Source: Microtetraspora niveoalba
Lineage (GTDB): Bacteria > Actinomycetota > Actinomycetes > Streptosporangiales > Streptosporangiaceae
Length of the DNA: 64,000 bases
Reading direction: 5' to 3'
Assembly (NCBI RefSeq): GCF_001570405.1
Contig: NZ_BBYM01000033.1
Coordinates: 1 to 64,000, forward strand
Made by a program: the position numbers and the translations under genes. Each line of letters starts with the position of its first letter. The first letter of the stretch is position 1. Below, one piece after another: positions 25,426 through 33,136 of this stretch. Under the pieces are notes generated by a model. The model had not been told where the DNA came from, did not search any database, and worked only from the letters and a program-made list of their open reading frames with translations.

Positions 25426-25904
25426 TCACGGAAACGGCCATCGTCCGCGAGGTCGACGCCGAGACCATCATCTCGCCCACGGCCACGGGGCGGCTGCTGC
25501 TCGACTCCAGCGACACCGGCGGCGCGCTGAGCACCGTCAGGATGACGCTCGCCGAAGGCGCGGACGGCGCCGTGCCCCACCACCACGCCACGTCGACCGA
25601 GCTCTTCTACATCTTGGAGGGCAAGGCCCGCATCCTGTCGGGCGAGGAGATCGTGACGCTGACGGCGGGCGATGTGGCGGCCGTGCCCCCGCTGACACCT
25701 CACGCTTTCGCCGCCGCCCCCGGCCACACCGCCGACCTCCTCATCGTCGTCGCCCCCGGCATTCAGCGCTTTGAGTACTTCCGCCTGCTCGACCGCCTCC
25801 GCAGGGGCGAGGCCACCCTCGAGGAACTGCTGGCCGCCCAGGGCGTCTACGACAACCACTTCCTCGACAGCCCTGCCTGGACACGCGACCGCCAGGCGTC
25901 CTGA
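25416..25904 (+). CDS. Cupin-domain protein
   Basis: 162 aa, ATG overlapping the tetR stop by ten bases. A single cupin barrel (about 30-120) shows metal-ligand motif 1, PHHHATSTELFYILEGKARI, and motif 2, VPPLTPHAFAA, with the usual two or three His plus one Glu. This allows a mononuclear metal site. Relatives include quercetin-dioxygenase-like and sugar-binding proteins; no substrate can be named. The C-terminal 45 residues form a helical extension (LDRLRRGEATLEELLAAQGVYDNHF). Confidence 0.85.
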   Translation: MSLITETAIVREVDAETIISPTATGRLLLDSSDTGGALSTVRMTLAEGADGAVPHHHATSTELFYILEGKARILSGEEIVTLTAGDVAAVPPLTPHAFAAAPGHTADLLIVVAPGIQRFEYFRLLDRLRRGEATLEELLAAQGVYDNHFLDSPAWTRDRQAS

Positions 25905-26151
25905 TCCCCACTGGCCTTGATCTTTCCTGCCCCCGGCGTTCCAGTCCGGCGGGGGCGGCGGCCCGCCCGCCCGTCCCGGGCCCCCGCCCGAACAAGCGCG
26001 TGCGAACGTGGCTCCCGCCCCGAGATCCGGCGACATCGTGACTCGCCGGATCGTGACCAAGTCGCGCCCATTGTCAGGAGCAGGGATCCGCTTCCCGCCC
26101 CTAATGTGATCTACCGGTTTTGGACCGGAATTTCACCATTGGAGGCCAGAA

Positions 26152-27702
26152 ATGTCTCGTCGGAGACTCGCCGCCGTCGCGGCCCTCACCCTGCTCCCCG
26201 GCGCGGCCCTGGCCGGCACGGCGCGGGCCGACAACGCCACGGAGATCGTCGTCGGAACCTGCCAGCCGTACGACGTCTCGAACGTCGGCACCGTGGACGC
26301 CTGCGGCTCCGAACCGCTGGACGCGCTCTTCACCGGTCTGACCGAGTACGTGCCCGGCACGTCCCGGTCCCGTTACGCGGTCGCCACGTCGATCATCACG
26401 AAGGACAACCGGGTCTACCACGTCACCCTGCGTAAGGGCTGGAAGTTCCACGACGGGACCGAGGTCAAGGCGCGCAACTTCGTCGAGGCATGGAACCAGG
26501 CCGCCTCGACGAAGACGGACAGTTCCTTCCTCTTCGAGGAGATCGAGGGGTACGGCAAGCGGAAGATGTCCGGACTCAAGGTGACGGGCGACCACACGTT
26601 CACCATCACCCTGTCCGCGCCGCTCGGCGTCTTCGTGAAGCGGCTCAGCCTGCCGGCCTTCTCCCCGCTGCCGGACTCGATCCTCAAGAGCCCGGCGAGC
26701 TTCCGGAAGAAGCCCGTCGGCAACGGCCCGTTCCGGGTCGTCTCGTGGTCGCCCTCGTCGGAGAGCGTGGTGGAGCGGTTCGACGGCTACCCCGGGGCCA
26801 AGCCGGCCGTCCAGAGAATCGTCTACCGGGCCTACCGCGACGAGGACGTGCTCTACGCCGACCTGCGCTCCGGCGACGTCGACTTCACCACCCTGATCCC
26901 CTCGACGAAGATCGCGACGTTCAGGAAGGATCTGGGCGGGCGGGTGATCAGCCGCGCGGGTCACGTGAACCAGGTGGTCACCTTCCCCGCGAAGGTCGCG
27001 GCGAACAGCGACTTCCGCAAGGCGCTCTCGATGGCGATCGACCGGGAGACGATCACCAGGGAGGTGTTCGGCGGGGGTCGCGTCCCGGCCCGGTCCTTCG
27101 TCCCGCCCACCGCCGAAGGCAGCAGGCGCGACTCCTGCGGGCAGGTGTGCACGTACAACCCGGCCATGGCGCGCAAGCATCTGGCGAAGGCCCTGGCGTC
27201 GGGCTTCCGGCCGCCGGCCGTGCTCCCGCTGTACTACAACGCCGACAGCGCGCACGGCGACTGGGTCAAGCGCGTCGCGGCGAGCGTGAACAAGACGCTC
27301 GGCGGCAAGGTGAAGGTCGTCGCCAAGTCGCTGCCGACCTTCAGCGCCTTCCGGGACGCCGTGACCGGCGGACGGCTGGACGGCATGTTCCGGGCGGGCT
27401 GGCAGCTCGACTACCCGCACATCCAGAACGTGCTCGCCCCCATGTACTCCTCGGGCGGCGTGTCCAACGACGGCGACTACCGCAACCCCCGGTTCGACGC
27501 GCTGCTGCGCTCGGCCGACCGGCAGCGGTCCTCGGCAAAGGCGATCAGGCTCTACCAGCAGGCCGAGGCGCTGCTGGTCAGGGATCTGCCCGCCATCCCG
27601 CTCTGGAACTACGGCCAGCAGGCAGGATTCTCCGAGCGCATCGCCAAGGCCGGGCTCACCCCGACCGGCTGGCTCGACCCGCTGACCGTCAAGCTCGCCT
27701 GA
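26152..27702 (+). CDS. Solute-binding protein of a peptide-type ABC transporter (family 5)
   Basis: 516 aa. An N-terminal signal peptide (RRRLAAVAALTLLPGAALAG) probably ends at ARA; there is no lipobox Cys at the end, which is unusual for a Gram-positive binding protein. The mature part has family-5 features: LTEYVPGTSRSRYAVATSI, GWKFHDGTEVKARNFVEAWN, the PVGNGPFRVVSW motif and FRKALSMAIDRETI. It should bind oligopeptides or similar solutes. No permease or ATPase gene lies nearby, so it must work with a distant transporter. The dyad CCGGT-N5-ACCGG at 26114-26128 may be an operator, and GGAGG is the ribosome-binding site. Confidence 0.88.
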   Translation: MSRRRLAAVAALTLLPGAALAGTARADNATEIVVGTCQPYDVSNVGTVDACGSEPLDALFTGLTEYVPGTSRSRYAVATSIITKDNRVYHVTLRKGWKFHDGTEVKARNFVEAWNQAASTKTDSSFLFEEIEGYGKRKMSGLKVTGDHTFTITLSAPLGVFVKRLSLPAFSPLPDSILKSPASFRKKPVGNGPFRVVSWSPSSESVVERFDGYPGAKPAVQRIVYRAYRDEDVLYADLRSGDVDFTTLIPSTKIATFRKDLGGRVISRAGHVNQVVTFPAKVAANSDFRKALSMAIDRETITREVFGGGRVPARSFVPPTAEGSRRDSCGQVCTYNPAMARKHLAKALASGFRPPAVLPLYYNADSAHGDWVKRVAASVNKTLGGKVKVVAKSLPTFSAFRDAVTGGRLDGMFRAGWQLDYPHIQNVLAPMYSSGGVSNDGDYRNPRFDALLRSADRQRSSAKAIRLYQQAEALLVRDLPAIPLWNYGQQAGFSERIAKAGLTPTGWLDPLTVKLA

Positions 27703-27708
27703 CGCGTT

Positions 27709-27738
27709 CCCCGGCCGGGTTTCCGTGAACGGCCGGGG
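27709..27738. terminator. Hairpin terminator after the solute-binding protein gene
   Basis: Perfect 9-bp arms CCCCGGCCG (27709-27717) and CGGCCGGGG (27730-27738) with a 12-base loop start six bases after the stop. The position between convergent genes supports termination from both sides. Confidence 0.6.
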
Positions 27739-27813
27739 TCACGGCGTGGGGCGGCCGCCGGTGGCCGCACGGGCGCATCGCACCACCGCCACCGGGTCCG
27801 TCGACGGCCCGGG

Positions 27814-29085
27814 TCAGCGGACCCGCGCGGCGACCCAGGGACTGACCCGGACCACCCCGGCCAGGTTCCGGGTGTAGATCGGAGCGATCTTGACGACGTC
27901 CCCCGTACGCGGCGCGTGCAACATCTTGCCGTTGCCCCAGTAGATCGCGACGTGCGAGATGTAGTTGGGGTTGGTCGGGTCGTTCCGCCAGAACAGCAGG
28001 TCGCCCGGCTGGGCCTGGGACAGGGGCACCTGCGGCCCGGTCGCCCACTGCTGATGCGTGACCCGCGGCATCCGCACCCCGGCCTGCCCGTACGCCCACT
28101 GGACCAGGCCCGAGCAGTCGAAGCTGTTCGGCCCCTCCGCGCCCCACACGTACGGGCGGCCCAGCTTGCCGACCGCGGCCTGGAGCGCGACCTTGAGCTG
28201 GTCGACCGACATGAACGCCGTCACCGGCCACGTCTTCTGCGACCTGGTCCGGCCCGGCGGCAGGACGACGACCGGGTTGATCGTCGCCACCTGGCTGCCC
28301 TTCGGCAGGACCTTCAGCAGCTTCTTGCGCAGCTTGCCCGAGTCGACCTTGGGAGCGCTGACGACGAGGGCGTTGCCCTCGGGGATGCCGAGCGACCGCG
28401 CGGTCTGCCGCGACACCACCGCCGAGATCGACCCCATGCCCATGGTGGCGTACGCGCCGACCCGCAGCCGCAGCCGCCCTCCCGTGACGGTCGAGCCGAG
28501 CTTGATGCCGCCGTCCTGGCCCAGGTCGAAGGAGATCGCGACCTCGCCGGAGGCGACGTTGTTCCACAGGGCGTCCGACCTCGCCGTCGTCTTCGGCGTG
28601 AAGGGGCGGAACGTCGACGGGTCCACCCCCAGGGTCTGCACCCGCTTGCCGTCCACCATGACGTCGGCGGCGTCGGTCACCTCGGCCGCCGCCACGCCCT
28701 TCACCGCGCGCACCTTCGCCACCGCGTCCGGGGGGAGCGGCTTGCGGGCCACCACGAACAGGTGCGGGTCGCGCAGCTTCTTCAGCGGCGCCACCGACGG
28801 CGGCGTCGCCTTGACCTGCTCGGCCGAGGCCACCCGCTGGTCGCGCTCCTCCGCGCCGGCCCGCGCCGCCTCACGCCGTACGGGGGCGGGGGCGGGGTCG
28901 CGGCTGAGGACCACCAGGTCGGCGGTGAACACGGAGACGAGGAGCGCCGCGATCACGGGGACGGCGGCGCGGGGCATGCGCCGGCCACGGGACACCCGGG
29001 GGCGGTAGGCGAGGTCCTGCCGGGTCTCCGACACGACCCGGGCGACGCTCGTCCGCAACGAGGACCGCGGCCGCCGGTCGAGCAC
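27814..29085 (-). CDS. NlpC/P60 (C40) peptidase with an N-terminal anchor and extra domain
   Basis: 423 aa. A cytoplasmic Arg-rich start is followed by a membrane anchor (AAVPVIAALLVSVFTADLVVL, about 40-60), so the rest lies outside. Residues about 95-270 form a strand-rich domain (GEVAISFDLGQDGGIKLGSTVT) that resembles the periplasmic core of MacB/FtsX-like permeases. The C-terminal NlpC/P60 domain (about 285-410) has Cys in NSFDCSGLVQWAYGQAG, His in SHVAIYWGNGKMLHA and a third polar residue after HAPRTGD. It should cleave peptidoglycan stem peptides. GTG start; the start codon is not certain. Confidence 0.87.
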   Translation of the reverse strand: MLDRRPRSSLRTSVARVVSETRQDLAYRPRVSRGRRMPRAAVPVIAALLVSVFTADLVVLSRDPAPAPVRREAARAGAEERDQRVASAEQVKATPPSVAPLKKLRDPHLFVVARKPLPPDAVAKVRAVKGVAAAEVTDAADVMVDGKRVQTLGVDPSTFRPFTPKTTARSDALWNNVASGEVAISFDLGQDGGIKLGSTVTGGRLRLRVGAYATMGMGSISAVVSRQTARSLGIPEGNALVVSAPKVDSGKLRKKLLKVLPKGSQVATINPVVVLPPGRTRSQKTWPVTAFMSVDQLKVALQAAVGKLGRPYVWGAEGPNSFDCSGLVQWAYGQAGVRMPRVTHQQWATGPQVPLSQAQPGDLLFWRNDPTNPNYISHVAIYWGNGKMLHAPRTGDVVKIAPIYTRNLAGVVRVSPWVAARVR

Positions 29086-29194
29086 CGTCCCACCCCATCT
29101 CCGCCCCGAAGGCCCGCTCCAGGAAGGGATCAGCGAGCCCGATCAACGAGACTGCCGTACGGGGGCGAATACCGCAATCGCCGCACATGCCGAA

Positions 29195-29224
29195 ACCCGC
29201 CGGTACGAATACGTACCGGCGGGT
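29195..29224. terminator. Strong hairpin terminator after greA
   Basis: ACCCGCCGGTACG (29195-29207) pairs perfectly with CGTACCGGCGGGT (29212-29224): a 13-bp stem with the loop AATA. On the greA strand it is followed by TTTCGG, a short U-run. It lies 27 bases after the greA stop. Confidence 0.85.
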
Positions 29225-29251
29225 CGAAACGCGTGAAAGCGGGACCGTCCT

Positions 29252-29752
29252 CTAGTTGCCGACGTACGGGACGGCGTCGAGGATCTCCACCTCGTTCTGG
29301 CGGCCGTTCGGCAGCGTGTACATCGCCTTGTCGCCGACCTTCTTGCCGTTGATGGCGGAGCCGAGCGGCGAGTTCGGCGAGTAGACGTCGATGGGCGCTC
29401 CGCTCTCCTCACGCGAGGCGAGCAGGAAGGTCACCTCTTCGTCGTCACCCACGAACCGGATCGTCACGGTCATACCGGGACCGACGACACCCTCGGCGCG
29501 GGGTGCCTCGCCCACCTTGGCGCTGTCCAGGATCTGACGCAGATGGAAGATCCGGGCCTCCATCTTGCCCTGCTCGTCCTTGGCGGCGTGGTAGCCGCCG
29601 TTCTCCCGGAGGTCGCCCTCTTCACGGGCGGCTTCGATCTTCTTCGCGATGTCCGTGCGACCCGGGCCGGAAAGGTACTCGTACTCCTCCTTGAGGCGGT
29701 CGTACGCCTCTTGCGTCAGCCAGGTGACGTTGTCGTTCTGGGAGACGGCCAC
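29252..29752 (-). CDS. greA: Transcription elongation factor GreA
   Basis: 166 aa, GTG start. GreA reaches through the secondary channel of RNA polymerase and triggers cleavage of backtracked transcripts. The N-terminal coiled coil is complete, with the acidic tip region EEGDLRENGGYHAAKDEQGK and MEARIFHLRQIL. The C-terminal FKBP-like domain has VGPGMTVTIRFVGDDEEVTF and DVYSPNSPLGSAINGKKVGD. It is the housekeeping copy: a second, divergent Gre protein is encoded at 62010-62486. The order greA, DUF4307, mca is conserved in actinobacteria. Confidence 0.97.
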   Translation of the reverse strand: MAVSQNDNVTWLTQEAYDRLKEEYEYLSGPGRTDIAKKIEAAREEGDLRENGGYHAAKDEQGKMEARIFHLRQILDSAKVGEAPRAEGVVGPGMTVTIRFVGDDEEVTFLLASREESGAPIDVYSPNSPLGSAINGKKVGDKAMYTLPNGRQNEVEILDAVPYVGN

Positions 29753-29828
29753 GGGCTCTCCTTGATTCCTCTAAGTGACTCGAAAGGCATACAAGTTAAC
29801 GCCTTCGAACGCTTCCCCAAAGATTCCA

Positions 29829-30290
29829 CTATACGAGATCGCAGTACTGGACGACCACGCTCGTGGCCTGCGCACTCGTCTTCAACCGCTCGGTGAGCGT
29901 GAGGTCCGACCGGCCCGCCGGGAGGGCGACCTCCTTGCTGCCGACCTCGGTGTGGTAGACGTCCACCGCCCGCAGCCGGCAGCTCGCCTCGCTGTCGGCG
30001 GGCTTGTGGACGGTGAAGGTGACCTCGGCGGAGTCGGACACGCTCGCGTCGTAGGTGATCACATCCGCCCGCACGTCGGGGTTGCCCCGCGCGGCCATCA
30101 TGACGTACCCCCAGCCGCCCGCCATGACGGTGACGAGCAGGCCGATGACGACGTTCGCCAGGAGCCGGCGGCGCCCCCGCGCGCGCGGCCGCTCCGGGAA
30201 GTCGTCGGGCGTGCCGAGGATGGGAGCGGTCACGGGCGCGCCGGCGCCGTCACCGGTGTCGCCGGGCCTGCTGCTGGTTTCGGCGGCCAT
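29829..30290 (-). CDS. DUF4307 single-pass membrane protein
   Basis: 153 aa, ATG start. A cytoplasmic proline/arginine-rich head (GTPDDFPERPRARGRRR) is followed by one membrane helix (LLANVVIGLLVTVMAGGWGYVMM, about 43-66). The external domain has the family pattern VITYDASVSDSAEVTFTVHK, then ASCRLRAVDVYHTEVGSKEV, ending in VVVQYCDLV. The two Cys could form a disulfide. It corresponds in position and type to Rv1081c of M. tuberculosis, between greA and mca. Function is unknown. Confidence 0.88.
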   Translation of the reverse strand: MAAETSSRPGDTGDGAGAPVTAPILGTPDDFPERPRARGRRRLLANVVIGLLVTVMAGGWGYVMMAARGNPDVRADVITYDASVSDSAEVTFTVHKPADSEASCRLRAVDVYHTEVGSKEVALPAGRSDLTLTERLKTSAQATSVVVQYCDLV

Positions 30291-30407
30291 CGCGGAATCT
30301 CCCTGGGGTCATACGGTGTTGTCCGAAACAATTGTCCAACCCGGGGGTCTCGCCCCCTCCAGAAGCTAACCTCTTCGAGGAGCTGACTGGACACATTGAG
30401 GAGAGCC

Positions 30408-31289
30408 GTGAGTGCACCGCTGAGGCTGATGGCCGTTCACGCGCACCCCGACGACGAGTCGAGCAAGGGCGCCGCCACGATGGCCCGCTACGTGCGAGAA
30501 GGTGTGGAGGTCCTCGTCGCCACGTGTACCGGCGGCGAACGCGGTTCCGTCCTCAACCCGAAGATGGACCGGCCGGAGATCGTCGAGAACATCGGCGAGG
30601 TTCGCCGGCTGGAGATGGAGCGCGCGAGGGAGATCCTCGGCGTGGAGCAGCGTTTCCTCGGCTTCGTCGACTCGGGGCTCCCCGAGGACGAGTCGGAGCC
30701 GCTCCCCGACGGGTGCTTCGCCGTGCAGTCGCTGGAGACGGCCGCCGCGCCGCTGGTCGCGCTGGTCCGCGAGTTCCGCCCGCACGTGATCCTGACCTAC
30801 GACGACAACGGCGGATATCCCCACCCCGACCACATCATGACCAACCGGATCTCCATCGAGGCGTTCGAGGCGGCGGGCGACCCCGACAAGTACCCCGGCG
30901 CCGGAGAGCCCTGGCAGCCGCTCAAGCTCTACTACCACATGGGGTTCAGCAAGGAGCGGTTCGAGGCGCTGCACGAGGCGATGAACGAGCGCGGCATGGG
31001 CTCGCCGTACGCCGACTGGATCGCCCGCTGGGAGGACCGCCCGCAGAAGTGGGAGGTCACCACCAAGGTGCCCTGCGCCGAGTACTTCGAGATCCGCGAC
31101 CTCGCGCTGATCGCGCACGCCACCCAGGTCGACCCCGACGGGTTCTGGTTCGTGTGCCCCAGGGAGATCCAGCAGGAGATCTGGCCGACCGAGGACTACC
31201 ACCTCGCGCGGTCCCTGGTGGACACCACCCTGCCCGAGGACGACCTCTTCACGGGGATCCACGCGGAGGTCACCCCTGCCTGCTCGTAA
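30408..31289 (+). CDS. mca: Mycothiol S-conjugate amidase
   Basis: 293 aa. It hydrolyses mycothiol S-conjugates of electrophiles and drugs to a mercapturic acid plus GlcN-Ins, and is found only in mycothiol-making actinobacteria. The zinc-binding MAVHAHPDDESSKG (H13, D16) and the distal YPHPDH motif are intact, as is CTGGERGSVLNP. I chose the GTG at 30408, which has a GAGGAGA ribosome-binding site at good spacing, over a TTG at 30396. It starts an operon with a 58-aa membrane peptide and a GNAT-like protein, and is divergent from the DUF4307 gene. Confidence 0.95.
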   Translation: MSAPLRLMAVHAHPDDESSKGAATMARYVREGVEVLVATCTGGERGSVLNPKMDRPEIVENIGEVRRLEMERAREILGVEQRFLGFVDSGLPEDESEPLPDGCFAVQSLETAAAPLVALVREFRPHVILTYDDNGGYPHPDHIMTNRISIEAFEAAGDPDKYPGAGEPWQPLKLYYHMGFSKERFEALHEAMNERGMGSPYADWIARWEDRPQKWEVTTKVPCAEYFEIRDLALIAHATQVDPDGFWFVCPREIQQEIWPTEDYHLARSLVDTTLPEDDLFTGIHAEVTPACS

Positions 31290-31298
31290 GCTGGAACC

Positions 31299-31475
31299 GT
31301 GAATCCAACCACCGCAGCCGGCTCCGCGATCGGTCCCGGGCTTCTCGGCTTCATCATCGTCGCCGCCATCGGCTTCGCCCTGTTCTTCCTGGTCAAGTCG
31401 ATGAACAGGCAGATGTCGAAGATCGAGCTGCCGTACGAGCGCGAGCAGCCCTCCATTCCCGTGCGCGAGGCTTGA
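31299..31475 (+). CDS. 58-aa single-pass membrane protein downstream of mca
   Basis: GTG start nine bases after the mca stop; 58 aa (MNPTTAAGSAIGPGLLGFII at the start). One membrane helix (LLGFIIVAAIGFALFFLV) is followed by a basic KSMNRQMSKI stretch and the end YEREQPSIPVREA. The same kind of short gene follows mca in mycobacteria (Rv1083), which supports it being real. No function is known. Spacing (9 bases before, 3 bases after) shows it is part of the mca operon. Confidence 0.8.
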   Translation: MNPTTAAGSAIGPGLLGFIIVAAIGFALFFLVKSMNRQMSKIELPYEREQPSIPVREA

Positions 31476-31478
31476 AGA

Positions 31479-31757
31479 GTGTCCGAAGTCGTCGACGATC
31501 CGGCGGCCTCCCGGTACGAGCTCCGGCTCGACGGCGAGGTCGTCGGCTTCGCCGAGTACGTCCTGCGTGACGACACGGTCGTCTTCACCCACACCGAGAT
31601 CCGCGACGAGTACGAGGGCCGGGGCCTCGGCAGTCGTCTCGTCGGGGGCGCCCTCGACCAGGTGCGGGAGGCCGGGCGGACCGTGGAGCCCCGCTGCTCG
31701 TTCGTCGCCCGCTACATCGAGCGCCATCCGGAGTACCGCGACCTCCTGGCGGAGTGA
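31479..31757 (+). CDS. Small GNAT-like acetyltransferase (YidJ/YjdJ type)
   Basis: 92 aa, GTG start three bases after the preceding stop. This is a short Gcn5-related fold: RYELRLDGEVVGFAEYVLRD, VVFTHTEIRDEYEGRGLGSR (the acetyl-CoA-binding R-G-x-G-S/G loop) and the ending VEPRCSFVARYIERHPEYRD, typical of the Gcn5-N-acetyltransf_2 family. The Cys in the PRCSFV strand is conserved in this family. The substrate is unknown. It is cotranscribed with mca. Confidence 0.9.
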   Translation: MSEVVDDPAASRYELRLDGEVVGFAEYVLRDDTVVFTHTEIRDEYEGRGLGSRLVGGALDQVREAGRTVEPRCSFVARYIERHPEYRDLLAE

Positions 31758-31772
31758 CCGGCCCGGGACGGG

Positions 31773-32936
31773 TCAGTCGTCCGACGACCAGGCGCGGTCC
31801 AGCGCCTTCGGCAGGCCCCACCAGCCGAGCGGGGTGAACACCTCGGCCTTGTCGACGATGCCGAGGTGCGCCCACAGCGGGGTGACGGCGGTGAACAACA
31901 TCTCCGTCGCCTCCAGATCCTCGGGCTCGGTCAGGACGTCGTCGACCTCCGCGGCGACGTCCTCGGAGTCCGCGATGAACCGGGCGATCCGCTCGGGCGA
32001 GGCCAGCACACCGGGGCCGTACCTCGCCAGCGTGGTGACCGCGGCCAGCCAGTCGGCATGGTTGATCGCGCAGAGCGAGGCGAGGATCGAGTCCTCGTGG
32101 CTCAGCTCCCCCTCCATGTCGAAGAACCGCGCGGCGTCCTCCTCGTCGGGCAGATCGGACACCGGCGCGGCGATGCCGGCCGCCACCGCGAGCCACAGGT
32201 CCTCGTCGCGGTCCGGGAGCCCGCCGTCGTCGAAACCGGCGCAGGCACGCAGCACGTTGCCCGGGTAGCCGTCCTCGGTCAGCGTGACGCGCAGCCGCAG
32301 CGCCGCGGATCGCAGATCCCCCGCGGGCAGCGGCGGCTCGGGCAGCTCGGACAGGACCCGGCGCAGCTCGGCCAGCGCGTACGCCTCCTCCTCGTCCCAG
32401 GCGGCGTACAGCTCCTCGTCCTGCTCCTCGGTGACCACCGTGCCCGGCACCCGGCCGTCCGGCAGCGGTGTGCCGAGCCAGCGCTCCTGCAGCTCCTCGT
32501 ACGCGTGCCGGGCGTCCACGTCACCGGCCGCCAGCGCGTCCACGTCGATCTGCCCGGACGCCACACGCTCTTCGAGGAACGCCACCATGCGGGCGTACAT
32601 CTCGGTCGCGACCGGCCCGCGCTCGCCCTCATCGGGCCAGACGAAGTAGCTGCGGGTGAGCAGGATCGGCTCGCTGCCCGTCGACTCGAGCCAGCGCTGC
32701 ACGTCGCCCACGGTCGCGACGCCGGACTCGATGCTCGACAACGTCGCCCTGGCGGACTCCCAGAACGGGGCGGACAGCGGATTGCCCGCGGCCAGCAGCT
32801 CGCGCCTCAGATCCGGAATGGCGACGAGGGCCTGTCCGGACGGCACCGCCAGCAGCACCCGCGCCACATCGCGGCGCGTCAACTCGCCCGCCGGCCGGCC
32901 CGCGTGCCGGACGGCGAAATCCAAATCCACGCTCAC
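31773..32936 (-). CDS. Hypothetical acidic protein, 387 aa
   Basis: I do not recognise a family. I chose the GTG at 32936 (MSVDLDFAVRHAGRPAGELT) because coding character starts there. The protein is soluble, strongly acidic and helix-rich, with no signal peptide and no clear catalytic motif. RRDVARVLLAVPSG and TLSSIESGVATVGDVQRWLE in the N-terminal third could be helix pairs. The C-terminal third has repeated Asp/Glu runs (SDLPDEEDAARFFDMEGELS). It is convergent with the mca operon, with only 15 bases between the stops. Confidence 0.7.
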   Translation of the reverse strand: MSVDLDFAVRHAGRPAGELTRRDVARVLLAVPSGQALVAIPDLRRELLAAGNPLSAPFWESARATLSSIESGVATVGDVQRWLESTGSEPILLTRSYFVWPDEGERGPVATEMYARMVAFLEERVASGQIDVDALAAGDVDARHAYEELQERWLGTPLPDGRVPGTVVTEEQDEELYAAWDEEEAYALAELRRVLSELPEPPLPAGDLRSAALRLRVTLTEDGYPGNVLRACAGFDDGGLPDRDEDLWLAVAAGIAAPVSDLPDEEDAARFFDMEGELSHEDSILASLCAINHADWLAAVTTLARYGPGVLASPERIARFIADSEDVAAEVDDVLTEPEDLEATEMLFTAVTPLWAHLGIVDKAEVFTPLGWWGLPKALDRAWSSDD

Positions 32937-33136
32937 GCCCAGTGAGCCTACGCCGTGCCGCCCCGGGAACACATCCCCCGCTCCTCGCGCGGATCTTCGC
33001 GTCGGAGGTCCCGCACGACGGCCTCCCGGCGGGCCGGTGGAACGGCCCGCGGCGCGCCCGGCCATGAACCCGGCGTGCTCGGAGGCTGTTTTACTGGGCA
33101 GGAGACGGTCTGGACGCTCAAGCCGGGGAGATGCTC

